From: Trebouxia sp. TZW2008
Lineage: Eukaryota > Chlorophyta > Trebouxiophyceae > Trebouxiales > Trebouxiaceae
DNA: 64,000 nt
Direction of reading: 5' to 3'
NCBI GenBank assembly: GCA_002118135.1
Contig: BDIU01000065.1
Span: forward strand, 62,001 to 126,000
The position numbers and the translations under genes were made by a program. Positions 55,244 to 64,000 of this stretch are shown piece by piece. The first letter of the stretch is position 1. Each line of letters starts with the position of its first letter. The notes below the pieces were generated by a model. The model saw nothing but the letters and a program-made list of their open reading frames with translations. It did no database searches and was not told the origin of the DNA.

Positions 55244-55540
55244 ATGACATGCCAACCTGTGCAGCGCATCGCTATCCTTGGTGGTGACAATGTTCACCCT
55301 CAATTTCCAGTGACAATCGAGCCTCACAGACCCTTTCAGCTCCACAGAAAAGTGTTCAAATATACCTTAGGCAGATCAACAACATGCGTAGTCGTAAAAC
55401 CTGGTATGCATGAGAAGCAAGCAAAGCAAGGTGTCTTACAACAGCAGCAAGTAGCTGGTGGTGCTGAACGGACGTTCTGGGACAGAATGGCATTGGATTT
55501 GCAGGGCATGCTGCAAGGGCCAAATGGACAGGTACAGTGA
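55244..55540 (+). CDS. Uncharacterised ORF downstream of MED20
   Basis: An open frame starting MTCQPVQRIAILGGDN, with a Gln-rich patch (QGVLQQQQVAGG) and an end at QGPNGQVQ. I do not recognise a family. It lies between MED20 and the convergent membrane-protein gene and could be MED20 3' UTR, an exon of an unseen gene, or chance. Coding status is unproven. Confidence 0.2.
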   Translation: MTCQPVQRIAILGGDNVHPQFPVTIEPHRPFQLHRKVFKYTLGRSTTCVVVKPGMHEKQAKQGVLQQQQVAGGAERTFWDRMALDLQGMLQGPNGQVQ

Positions 55541-55738
55541 CCACATCGCCAGGAATTGCATGACTTATTGCTGGTGTGCACAAGTTTCCCATTCCTGCTT
55601 CAGTGATTGCTACATGAGCCCCAATGTATCTGCTATTGCGCCTTGGGCCTCAACACCAAGTATGCAGCTGCATTGCACAGCCAAATGTCAGTACTGCCAT
55701 TTTTGACTACTTGCTCAAGCATCAGACGCAACATAGCA

Positions 55739-57196
55739 TCACTTCAGCACACAAGTGATGGCTGCAAATGAGCAGTGCATCTGTGCAAATTTGTGTCAAT
55801 TGGTGGAAGACTCACCTGGACCAATGACGGGTATGCTTGCAAGAATTGGCAGTAGCTTCTTCCTGCAAGAGGAGCACATCTCAGGTCAGTTTTCTGTGCA
55901 GGCAATATCACAAGCACAACGTTTTGATTGAAGCTTTCTGACCTTCCTTCCCAATCCCTAACTTCAGCATCATTCCACATCCACAGAGGCGCTGATGCTG
56001 TCAATGCCAAAAAGTCAACAGTCGTGACATGGCAGAATCTGCTTTCATCAAACAGCTTGCTGTAGCCAGCCCACTGTGCGCTTCCAGCTGTGGCTGCTTG
56101 AAAAACAAAGAGTGTTGCAGACGCTAGGAGCAGCCAGGACGTGATTGGCGACTCTGTTGCCTGTACTCCCCAAGACTTCCACCCTTTCTGCATGTACAGC
56201 ATCCCTCAACAGTTGTTCTGTGTAATCAAATCACAGTGCAAGCACAAAATGATGTGAAACTCATGCTGTGAATGAGAGAGAAAAAGCGATAGTACAGACC
56301 TGACTGTTGCTGAAGTTTTCAGTCTTCATAAGACTTGCAACATGCATGCAGATGTAGGTCAGCACAGGACCAAACTGGTTGCAGACATTAGATTGCTCCA
56401 GTACGTAACTAGCTGGGCCTGCTGAGTCTGTGTAACACGCATATTCCATGAAATAGACGGAATGAGTTGGAAAATGACCTACCAGGTCTTTCTTCTCGGG
56501 AGGTCCTGTTTGCTTATGCTGTTCATCCTTGACTGGTGTCCACAAAGCAAAGAAGGGGCCCAAAGCAAAGATACCAAAAAGGAATGATAGTGACACAAAT
56601 GGCCATGCTGGTACCTGCATTCAGTGCTGACAGTAATACTGACAGCAGCGCTTAGCCTGTATGTGTACCTACAGAGGCACGCCATGCACACACGACATCA
56701 TGCTTTGCATGAAAGCTGCATTCTCAGGCACAGCACCACCTGACGCAACGCATACCTTGTTGCCACTTTTTGCTGTGGGCAAAAGCAACGAAGCATATAC
56801 AGCAGGCCAGACTCCCATCAGCCAGCAAAGCCTTGTGAAGACTGTATTGACTGCAACACCATCATCGGCTCCAAGCCCCAATAGTTTCTCCAAGAAGTAC
56901 ATGTCACGATAAGGTGTTTGGTTTGGTGACAGTGCGAAGCCGTAATCTGCATGCAGTGTTGCACAGCTCAACTGTAATTTGCTGTGGATAAATGAAGCTG
57001 TGCTGAAGATTTGCAGCATTTGCATACATGCAAGTGCAGCCCATAAGATGCCCACACCAACACTCCCTGCAATGCCTTCCCAGCCTGCATCTGTTACGCT
57101 ATTGGTTGCAGTGCAAGGCCTGCAAGCATTCGCCTTCCTGCGCCCTGGCGCATACGTTGGACGTGCCAAACTGGGGATCGACCTGTATGGAGGCAC
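55739..57196 (-). CDS. Conserved plastid-type multi-pass membrane protein
   Basis: Exons 57196-56756, 56614-56483, about 56191-55956, then two short final exons ending with the stop at 55739-55741 (GP then AITCVLK). Exon 1 has a basic, Ser/Pro-rich start (MPPYRSIPSLARPTYAPGRR) suggesting a transit peptide and two membrane segments (GVGILWAALACMQML; LCWLMGVWPAVYASLLL). Then come WPFVSLSFLFGIFALGPFFA, SPITSWLLLASATLFVFQAA and CHVTTVDFLALTASAPLWMW. This order resembles an uncharacterised family shared by plants and cyanobacteria, likely in the plastid envelope or thylakoid. The function is unknown. Helix content and order are seen; location is inferred. Confidence 0.65.
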
Positions 57197-57840
57197 AGTT
57201 CAACTTTTACAGTTGCATGTTGCTATCCATGCAGGAAAGGCATGCTGCAGAAAGAAAGCATGAGCAGCGCATGCGTTGACACCTGAATGGCCGGATGGAA
57301 TTGCAAGGCCTGGCTTTACATGTGTGTTGACGTGCAGGTACACTCAAGGGTCGCCGGGGGGTGCTAAAACAGTCCTGCAACCAGGTAAGTTGTGACGACC
57401 GGAGGTGTAGCCTGCACATGCGCGCAACGACAATAATACCTGGTGCACTGTGCTGCAGGCTGGAGCTACATGCTGAATGCAAGACATGGCGACGCCTGTT
57501 TGGCGTTTGATGAGGCCCTGGCGAGTTAAGCACGGTCACAGAGCAGTTGTGACTCACAAATGACCGTGAAAACGACGTTTCATGTTCTACTCAGATGCCA
57601 GCTTTTCTGTAGCTGGGCATACACCGCGCCAACTCGGAGGGTCCTGCGCACAAACTTGGCAAGGAAAGTCAGGTGACGTGCCCTGAAACAGAAGAGTGAT
57701 AGCCAAGAAGGCACCGTTTGCTGTTGTATGGTCTTGGAATACATATCTGATCTAGCTTTGTGTTCCTTGTCTGCGGTGTTGTCGCCTGCACCATGGACAC
57801 CTGACATGCCCGCTCTCCCATTCTCTTTGAAGTATCACCC
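57197..57840. other. Head-to-head intergenic region
   Basis: This lies between the plastid-type membrane protein (-) and the UBL-SAYSvFN gene (+). No convincing exon or repeat was seen; 57580-57807 is open on the minus strand but has no family match. Confidence 0.4.
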
Positions 57841-58659
57841 ATGGTGTTTGTGACCATCCAAGACGTTTCTGGGCGGCGGCAGACTTTAGAGTGTGACCAT
57901 GAGCAGCAGGTACTTACTAATGATGCATTTGATGGCTTGCTTGGCAGTAAGACATATTTTGCGACATAAGAGATTCTCCATATTGTATTCGGCTAAGGCA
58001 GAGGCAGCATGCCATATTTGACAGGTTGAGCCTCTCAAGCAGCGGATAGCTGCTTCAGTAGCAATACCCGTTGACAAGCTGAAGCTGATCCATAAGGGCA
58101 AACCCCTGAACAATGAAACTAAGGTTCTGCTTGTTGATGGAGGTATCTGCTGTGCATCCATCAGTACGTGCATTGGTGATGCGCTGCTACTGATGAGACC
58201 AATATCATGCAATTGCTTGCAGACACCATACTGGCTATCAAAGTGCGACAACCCACCATCATACACACTGTCGGTGATGAGAACGAGCATGATCATGATG
58301 AAGCTGAGACATCAAAAGTCAGACTGTCACCTTTGGCTACAGCTCTAGAGAGGAAGCTCCTTTTGCAGCTGCGTCACAGATTTCATTTACCTGAAACAGC
58401 ATTAATGTTGATATTTGCCATCAAACTGCGAACGTGGCTGATACTGTTTGCTTGGTTAGCTGGTGCACCAATAGCGCATGCACTGCAGCTTGGTCCGATT
58501 TACGTTCTAGGCTCTTTGATTTCGGTCATATTTCTTAACCTTGGGAGCAGACAACAAGGTGAGGCTAGCGCCTACAGCATATTCAACAATTTCCAAGAAT
58601 TGCCAGGACAGCTCAATGCTGGTCGTCTTGATGAGCAACTACGGCAAGGTCACATGTAA
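57841..58659 (+). CDS. Ubiquitin-like / SAYSvFN-domain membrane protein
   Basis: Exons 57841-57909, 58025-58142 and 58223-58659 close in phase to 207 residues. The N-terminal half is a ubiquitin-like fold (MVFVTIQDVSGRRQTLECDH; IPVDKLKLIHKGKPLNNET), then an acidic linker (ENEHDHDEAETS), two membrane helices (WLILFAWLAGAPIAHAL; LGPIYVLGSLISVIFLNLG) and the signature GEASAYSIFNNFQELPGQLN. This is the UBL-plus-SAYSvFN plan (SAYSD1-like) known from plants and animals. SAYSvFN proteins sit in the ER membrane and are tied to translocon quality control in animals; that role is not established in algae. Confidence 0.88.
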
Positions 58660-59163
58660 GCATGCTCACCAGAAGCTGCATGAGCAAGTTGCCAGTCATC
58701 TCTGTTCAACGTCTTGCCATGTGCCTATGTTGAGTCAAAACAGTTCTGCTATGATTGACTGCCGTTTTGACAGCAATTGTCCCTGTAGCAGAGCACACAA
58801 AAACCAAAGACATTCAGCAACTTGTGTCACAAAACTGTTACAGTAACATCAATGCGTTCTGGATTGGCTTTCAGAAGTTTAAGGCTTGCGCAGAATGGCA
58901 GCAATCACGACCTTGACAAAGTTGAAAATTTTCTGCTTGCCATCCAAAAGCCTTGAGCCAGAACGGCAGCACCCTATACCATGGTATGCAGAAGACAACA
59001 GCTCAGCATCATAAGATAGAGTTCTCTTAGACAACAGCTGATTTGCTGTGAAAAGGCAAGCATGACCATCAGCATACAGCGCATCTAAACCCAAGGTACT
59101 TTTGCAAAGCACAAGCGCTTCTGAAACCACACAATTCCTCAAGGCACTCCTTTATGCTCCTGC
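58660..59163. other. Convergent 3' region
   Basis: Between the stop codons of the UBL gene (+) and the MEST-like gene (-). No coding signal that I trust and no repeats. Confidence 0.4.
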
Positions 59164-60525
59164 TTAGTGATGCCCAGCAAGAAAAGGCGGCCTTTTATGT
59201 ACATGTTTCCAAAACTTGTCATAGGCTGTAAGAACAGCTTGTGGGGCCTCAACGTGAGGGTAGTGTCCTATGTGATCTGCCAGAATGTACACCCAAGGGT
59301 GAGGGACCAGCTCCTTATACCGCTCTGCTGCATGTCTTCCACTGATTGGGTCAGCAGGTCCATTGATCAGTCCAATGGTACATTGGCTATTGATCAGACC
59401 ACCAACCCATCTTTCACGCTGTGCTCGACGCTCGGCCATGTATTTCAGTAGCTGTGGAAGGATCAGCTTGCCTCCATTGAACTTCAACAAGGCATATGTG
59501 TCTTTCAAAAAGTGCTGACTTGGCTGCGTTTGGGGACCAAACACACTGGCAAAAGACTTGGCAAACATGTTGTATGTTGAAACTGAGCTAATAAAGGGGC
59601 CGACTAAGTCATTATTCAGCAGCTTCTGTGTGAATGATGCCCGATGTTGCTCAGGGAAGAGCCCACCATTCAAGAAGCAGAGAGACAGGATATTCAAGTC
59701 TGAGTCTAGAAAGTTCCTGTCAGGCTTCTTTACATTGCCATTGAATCTCGCCAGCAATTCCTGAGCAACTGTATCTCCAATGTCGTGTGCCAGGATGTGC
59801 ACTGAATGAATGTCAAGGTACTGCATTAAGCCCTCTACAACATCAGCCTGAGTCATCTGGGAAAACTTTTGCTTTGATGTGCGGGGTTTATCGCTGAAAC
59901 CATAGCCCAACAGGTCTAGGGTAACAATTCGCCCAAATTTGGGTGTGATACCCTCCCAGATGTCTTTGAAGTCGTAGCTGGTGCTGGGAAACCCATGCAG
60001 CAGCAGTAATGGGGCCCCATCAAGCTGCCCGCCAGCCTGGTCATCGATGTAGAATATGCCCAGGGGTGTGGAATCTGGTCTGCAAGGTGGTCAAAACAGG
60101 CTAAATTTGCACATCCCATTTGCATGAGCATGGGCAGTACTATTGATCATGTTCGAGGATGCACAAGACAACAGTTGATTTTGGCTGCTACAGTCAGTCT
60201 AAATATGTGAATAAGACTGCATCTGCAAGCTGTTTCCGCAGGGCGAGTTGCAGGGTATGTAGCACCATCACGTGCATGACACTGTGACGACTGCTTCACG
60301 TGAGACTGCCCTGCCGTGCGACAACTAAAAATCAGCCGCCTACTTTGTGTGCACATAGTAGCTTCCTCTCGAACGCCACAGCTGAAGTTCGCTTGATATC
60401 GAAGCGGTATGGATCTGCAGACGATCAACGATGGATGGCAGCAAAGTGATGGACGACAGCAGGACAGCAATTGTCGCGGCCAAAACTGCACTTGTGCATT
60501 GAGCAGTGCTCGCCATGCTTGTCAC
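59164..60525 (-). CDS. MEST-like alpha/beta hydrolase (epoxide hydrolase/haloalkane dehalogenase type)
   Basis: Two exons, 60525-60344 and 60079-59164, join in phase to 365 residues. Exon 1 has a signal-anchor-like helix (TSAVLAATIAVLLSSITLL). Exon 2 shows the oxyanion region LLLLHGFPSTSYDF, IVTLDLLGYGFSDKPR, the nucleophile elbow LAHDIGDTVAQELL with Asp as nucleophile, an acid-bearing GPADPISG loop, and the catalytic-His region ILADHIGHYPHVEAP. Motifs and length match animal MEST/PEG1 and its protist and algal relatives. The enzyme should be membrane-associated; the natural substrate is unknown. It starts head-to-head with the gene at 60607, only 81 bp away. Confidence 0.88.
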
Positions 60526-60606
60526 ATAGCAAACAGAACGCTTGCAAGCAGCTGACGGGCTTGGTATAAGCTGCAGCCGTTACGTCTCGAGCCGTAACGG
60601 CTGCAC
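60526..60606. promoter_or_regulatory. 81-bp bidirectional start region with a 13-bp palindrome
   Basis: The arms tgcagccgttacg (60572-60584) and cgtaacggctgca (60593-60605) surround tctcgagc. Each arm carries AACGG/CCGTT, the core bound by MYB-type factors, including cell-cycle 3R-MYBs in plants. The right arm ends one base before the ATG at 60607, so it may act as a DNA site, an RNA hairpin in the 5' UTR, or both. Confidence 0.55.
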
Positions 60607-61304
60607 ATGGAAGCAAGCTCACAGTCGAAACGCGCTGGCCATAGCAGGCGGTGCTACGACAAATGCACTGTCAATCTCAGACAGCATGACAGCTGCTCAG
60701 GGGCGGACGCGACAATGCTTGCAGCCAAGCCTATCAGGACACTGATCAAGGGCGAAAGCGCGCGTTACACTGGAAACTCGGGCTCAAAGCGCGCACAGGA
60801 AGGCTTCAAAGGAACTAGTCCTGCCGGCAGGGGTAGAGCGCTGCGCAGCAGGAAAGACTTTGCGGCAAGAGCAGGTCAGCGCTTGTGCTGAGACCTGTCC
60901 CACCATAGAGTTCAGCCCCTTGCAGATTGACTGTTGCAAAATTGCTCTTTATCCTTGCAGCTGAGCCAACAACTCAACAGCTTCCAGCAGAGCTGACAAA
61001 GGCAAGGCAGATCAAAGCTGTAGGTATCAGAGCATCAGGCATTCTCTTGGCAGCAGGTCTGACCACAGCTTGGGTGCAAGGCATTGAGCTACCACATCTA
61101 AGTCGGTGGCTGATCGCTGTGCCCCTGCTGGGCGGCATTGCTGCTGTGTTTCCGCTTTTGGTTGCTGTCACCCAAGACAAAGCACAAGTTGAGGTGCACA
61201 AAGGGCGGGTCTACATACAGTGGGGTGCCCCCAGCAGAGGGATTCCCCTTGCCGAGGGGTCAATTGAGGTACAGTCATCATCAGCATCATCATTGTTGCC
61301 ATGA
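60607..61304 (+). CDS. Unknown protein with two transmembrane helices, transit-like N terminus
   Basis: Exons 60607-60874 and 60961-61304 join in phase 1 to 203 residues. The first exon is rich in Lys, Arg, Ser and Gly (SKRAGHSRRCY; RGRALRSRKDFAARA), as plastid or mitochondrial presequences are. The second has AELTKARQIKAVGIRASGI, a first helix (ILLAAGLTTAWVQGI) and a second (WLIAVPLLGGIAAVFPLLVA), then VEVHKGRVYIQWGAPSRGIP. I do not recognise the family. It shares its start region with the MEST-like gene. Good splice sites and phase closure argue that it is a real gene. Confidence 0.6.
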
Positions 61305-61893
61305 ACTACAAATTCTTGTTGGCGAGGTTTTATGACCTGAGTAAGTGCATACAGAATCAGTGAGCTGCCTCCAACCAGTTCTTTCAATTGCCATTTAAAT
61401 GTGCGATCCCAACTCAATCCTGGCTGATTCGGCTGTGCTGACCCATGTTGTCTGCTCTGGATAACCTTGCCATTGTAGGGCTGTGTTTACGGCTGTTTGT
61501 TGCTGTCCCATGACATAACCTGCAAATGATCTACGCCTCAGCAATTGAGTCGAGTCAAGTTGAGTAGATTTGAAGCTGTCTGTAGTTCGGGATGTTGTGA
61601 GCTGCGCTGCGCTGTTGGCTGAGCTGTCGCTGTCGGTCACCAGTGATCACGCACAGGCAATGAGTCCCGACTGTTGAAGCTAAGTATACTGGAAAAAGAC
61701 ACCAAATTGACGTCTGTTTACAAAGAATGCTTGCCAGTGCAGCTTGCTGTGTCTGACCATCTCCGCCAATGTCTGCATTGCTGTCTGTGTCCCTTGTCAA
61801 AACAGCAAGCGAAGCACCAACATGTCCCACGGGCTCAGATAAGATATTTTGCTCTTGGGCAGGCTGCAGACTGAGCAAGTGCTTATCCCACTG
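61305..61893. other. Intergenic region
   Basis: Downstream of the two-helix protein gene. A short direct repeat (gagtcgagtcaagttgag) lies near 61550. No gene recognised; an upstream exon of the SET gene might lie here or in 62067-62369. Confidence 0.35.
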
Positions 61894-62066
61894 CAGTGAA
61901 CTCCCTCTGTACCGACTGCTTTGGTTACCAAGAAAGTTGTCCTTACATCAAATTGTCCTTACTTAGAGGCACTACTGCAGATGGAATGCAGTGGTTGCTT
62001 ACCAATGCCGTTGTCCTTACATCAAGGTTGTCCTTACATCAAGTGTCCTTACAAAGAGAGTCTACT
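61894..62066 (+). mobile_element. MITE-like element, copy 3 (173 bp)
   Basis: Ends CAGTGAACTCCCTCTGTAC and, inverted, CAGTAGACTCTCTTTGTAAG. Inside are five tgtccttac units. TA follows the right end. The right end resembles Tigger/pogo terminal repeats of other eukaryotes. It is non-autonomous. Confidence 0.75.
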
Positions 62067-62369
62067 GTACTGCCAGACACAAAGATCTGCTTTGTTGCCG
62101 TGCATATCTGATCAAACCAAGCTTGCTGTTTCTACGCTTTGTTATGGTGTCTGGGAAAGCTACACATCTGGTACTCTGCATAATGCAGTTAATTGATCGA
62201 TACCTGTGCCTCTGCAAATGCGAGGTAAAACAGGTATGCCTCATGCTGTTCCTGTAGGCCATACAGCAGGCTCATTTCGTCACCAGAAGGTGTGCAGACG
62301 ATGGGGCCAGCACTGCAACTGCATATCAATCCGGGACGCTGCATAATTCACTGACAGGCTTGACTGCAG

Positions 62370-62669
62370 GTGAGGTCGACATTTGATGTGCGTGGCAATG
62401 GAGCTTTTGCTGTGAAGTCAATTCCAGCTGGAACGTACATTGGAGACTATGAAGGAGAGGTGCTGAGCGAGGCTGCATACTGGGCGCGTTACCCTTCAGG
62501 CGTGGTGAGACTTTGTCACACATGCCTGCTGCCTTGTCCACAAACGCAATGTCAGTCTGAAAGAAAAACTAAGCTGCTGAGCGTCATAACTCCCAAAAAA
62601 GAGAAAGAGGAGGAAGAAAGGGTAGGTATACAGTTCTATCGATGTCGAACCACCCCCTCCCCACCCCNN

Positions 62670-62705
<36 letters not shown>

Positions 62706-63675
62706 CCGCAGCGCTGTTTGCCTGTCGGCCTCCCCTTTACTACATTACAGATAAGAGAAGCAATTGTACATGATGCTGCTTTGTACATCTTGCGCAAAGA
62801 AATGCCTGCATACACCAATCACTCTGCAGAGCCACCCCCATTCATTGATTCCTGCTGCCCTAGCACTAACCTTGCTATGCATGCTGTATGTTGGCGCTGT
62901 CTCTTGCTGCGGTTGTCATCTGGACAATGCAGGAGTTTTGCTGGAAACGGATGCTTCTGTGAGTCAGCAACACTGCCTTCAGCAATACAGTAGCTGAACT
63001 GCAGCAACGGAATCACATGTGTGATCACAGCTGCAACAGCAAGAGCACCGCCGCCAGAGCATAGTGACAAGAGCATAGCAACAAAAGCATAAGAGAAAAG
63101 GCATAGCAGCAACAGCATAACAGCAAAAGCGCATTTACTGAGGACTACGGCTGTTTGCTTTGTGAAACCACCACCTGAAACAGAACAGTCACTTGGGCAT
63201 GAAAGTCTCTGAGACACAACTCACATGTAAGATGATGCACACACCAACTAAATTCGCCCAGAACACAGAATTGCTGTTTGCTGCCTGTGTAGTCAGACTA
63301 CTGGCATCAGAGTGGATAGGGAGTGCAGCACCAGTAGCATCGGCATCACATGTGTGAGCACAGCAACAAAAGCATAACAGAGTAAGCTATCGTCGACAGC
63401 CACACCTGTTTGCTGCTTTGGCAGTCAAATTACTGCATCAACAGCAGCAAACGTGCTAGTCCAGAAGCAAGAGCTATAGCTGTTTGCTGCCTTTGCAGTC
63501 AGACTATTGCATCAGAGTGGATAGGGAGTGCAGCATTGACGGGCGCAGTAGAGCCAAGGACACATCCGGTTTTAGCCCTTGTCACATGAACCATTCTAGC
63601 CAGCGCCGCAATGTTGTCAGGAACACCAGCCGCCGGCAGCAGAGAGTGTCTTTCTTCACAGATCGCGACATTCAG
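62370..63675 (+). CDS. SET-domain protein (partial, both ends missing)
   Basis: Two phased exons, 62370-62504 and 63499-63675, join to RYPSGV + SDYCIRVDRECSIDGRS. The first has the SET N-flank (RSTFDVRGNGAFAVKSIPAG; YIGDYEGEVLSEAAYWARYP), the second the catalytic core (DTSGFSPCHMNHSSQRRNVV; RRQQRVSFFTDRDIQ), where NHS and F(F/A)T.RDI are the usual SAM and substrate-pocket landmarks. It should be a protein-lysine methyltransferase; relatives with SPCHMNHSS-type cores occur in algae. The final xxDYG motif would be in an exon beyond 63675, not found here. An echo of the second exon lies upstream, and a poly-C run with Ns sits in the intron between. Confidence 0.8.
62664..62704. repeat. Poly-C tract with two undetermined bases
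   Basis: About 40 C in a row, broken by nn at 62668-62669, in the SET gene intron. It may be a true homopolymer, a cytosine tail, or an assembly artefact. The real length is unknown. Confidence 0.8.
63005..63460 (+). repeat. Echoes of the SET exon acceptor region
   Basis: The exon start (gcag|tcagactattgcatcagag) recurs near 63290-63325 as tag|tcagactactggcatcaga, with one extra base that shifts the frame into a stop, and as a weak trace near 63420-63445. Flanking intron repeats (acatgtgtga, acaaaagcata, tgtttgctgc) share the same period of about 190-340 bp. Confidence 0.75.
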
Positions 63676-63812
63676 GTTGGCTACCTGTCCACATGTTCAC
63701 TTGTATGACTGAGGCCATCAACATGGCAACATGCTTGGACGCATGGCTGAGGTCAACAACTTGTCCGCATGCCCACATGTATGACTTGTCATTGCGCAAG
63801 GGAGCTGGTCAC

Positions 63813-63906
63813 CTGGGTCGTTACGTTGGTAGTCAGCTTGGTTCATCTTGAACATTGCTTGACGTTCAGCAAAGGCTGTCCACTTGCTCGAATGAATGCC
63901 TTTCAA
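63813..63906 (-). CDS. Possible exon of a further minus-strand gene
   Basis: Between an AG (63907) and a GT donor the frame reads LKGIHSSKWTAFAERQAMFK then MNQADYQRNDPG, which looks coding. No family was recognised and the rest of the gene would lie outside the window. Weak. Confidence 0.25.
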
Positions 63907-64000
63907 CTGTCAGGGACTTATTCACCTTGAATATCTGGTGGCGGCTGAGCATGCACTGTGTAAGCTGCAATTGGCTGGCAAGATGCTTTGTGACTGATGC

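Noticed and set aside
59167..59764. Plus-strand ORFs over the MEST-like gene
   Set aside because: Antisense of a clear alpha/beta hydrolase exon.

Overview
The window is nuclear DNA from a eukaryote, most likely a chlorophyte green alga (trebouxiophyte-like). The genes are broken by many short GT-AG introns with gcag-type acceptors. There is no bacterial operon or Shine-Dalgarno logic. The protein set combines plant/plastid families (PYG7/Ycf37-type photosystem I assembly factor, a JMJ31-type JmjC oxygenase, a plant-type FAD oxidoreductase, a plastid membrane protein, a plant-like MED20) with general eukaryotic ones (VTI1 SNARE, SAYSvFN ubiquitin-like protein, MEST-like hydrolase). A centriolar gene (CEP76) suggests the lineage still builds centrioles or flagella. 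The species assignment is inference.

Layout. 1-2470 (+): 3' part of a discoidin-like domain gene. 3158-8878 (-): CEP76. 9066-15621 (+): FAD oxidoreductase, 11 exons resolved. 16658-24506 (-): membrane-anchored PP2C phosphatase with a long Gln-rich region, 8 exons resolved. 24944-26455 (+): PYG7. About 27522-37864 (+): large cell-surface protein with two LamG-like domains, an Ala/Pro stalk and a C-terminal transmembrane helix. About 40640-45180 (-): JMJ31-like protein. 45297-45363: initiator-tRNA-like relic. 46117-49834 (+): secreted GH1 beta-glucosidase. 50207-51378 (+): EI24-like membrane protein. 51832-53567 (-): VTI1. 53841-55068 (+): MED20. 55739-57196 (-): plastid-type membrane protein. 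57841-58659 (+): UBL-SAYSvFN protein. 59164-60525 (-): MEST-like hydrolase. 60607-61304 (+): unknown two-helix protein. 62370-63675 (+): part of a SET-domain gene. Several neighbours form tight head-to-head pairs (81 to 440 bp apart), so shared promoters are likely. No metabolic pathway links the genes.

The most striking feature is not a gene. In at least seven genes, the ends of exons with their splice sites, and sometimes the end of the coding region, are repeated in tandem on the non-coding side of the boundary as 2 to 7 diverged copies. Units are about 75-180 bp. Acceptor-side copies lie upstream of the real exon, donor-side copies lie downstream, and two arrays lie beyond stop codons. 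Many copies keep AG or GT; some keep an open reading frame, others carry stops or frameshifts. PYG7, EI24-like, MED20, UBL and MEST-like genes show none that I could see. Three copies of a 174-bp terminal-inverted-repeat element (MITE-like) and four inverted repeats complete the picture.

Exon coordinates were worked out by hand from splice-site phase and family similarity. Where phases close perfectly I trust them. First exons of the LamG, JMJ31 and SET genes, and the last exon of JMJ31, are unresolved.
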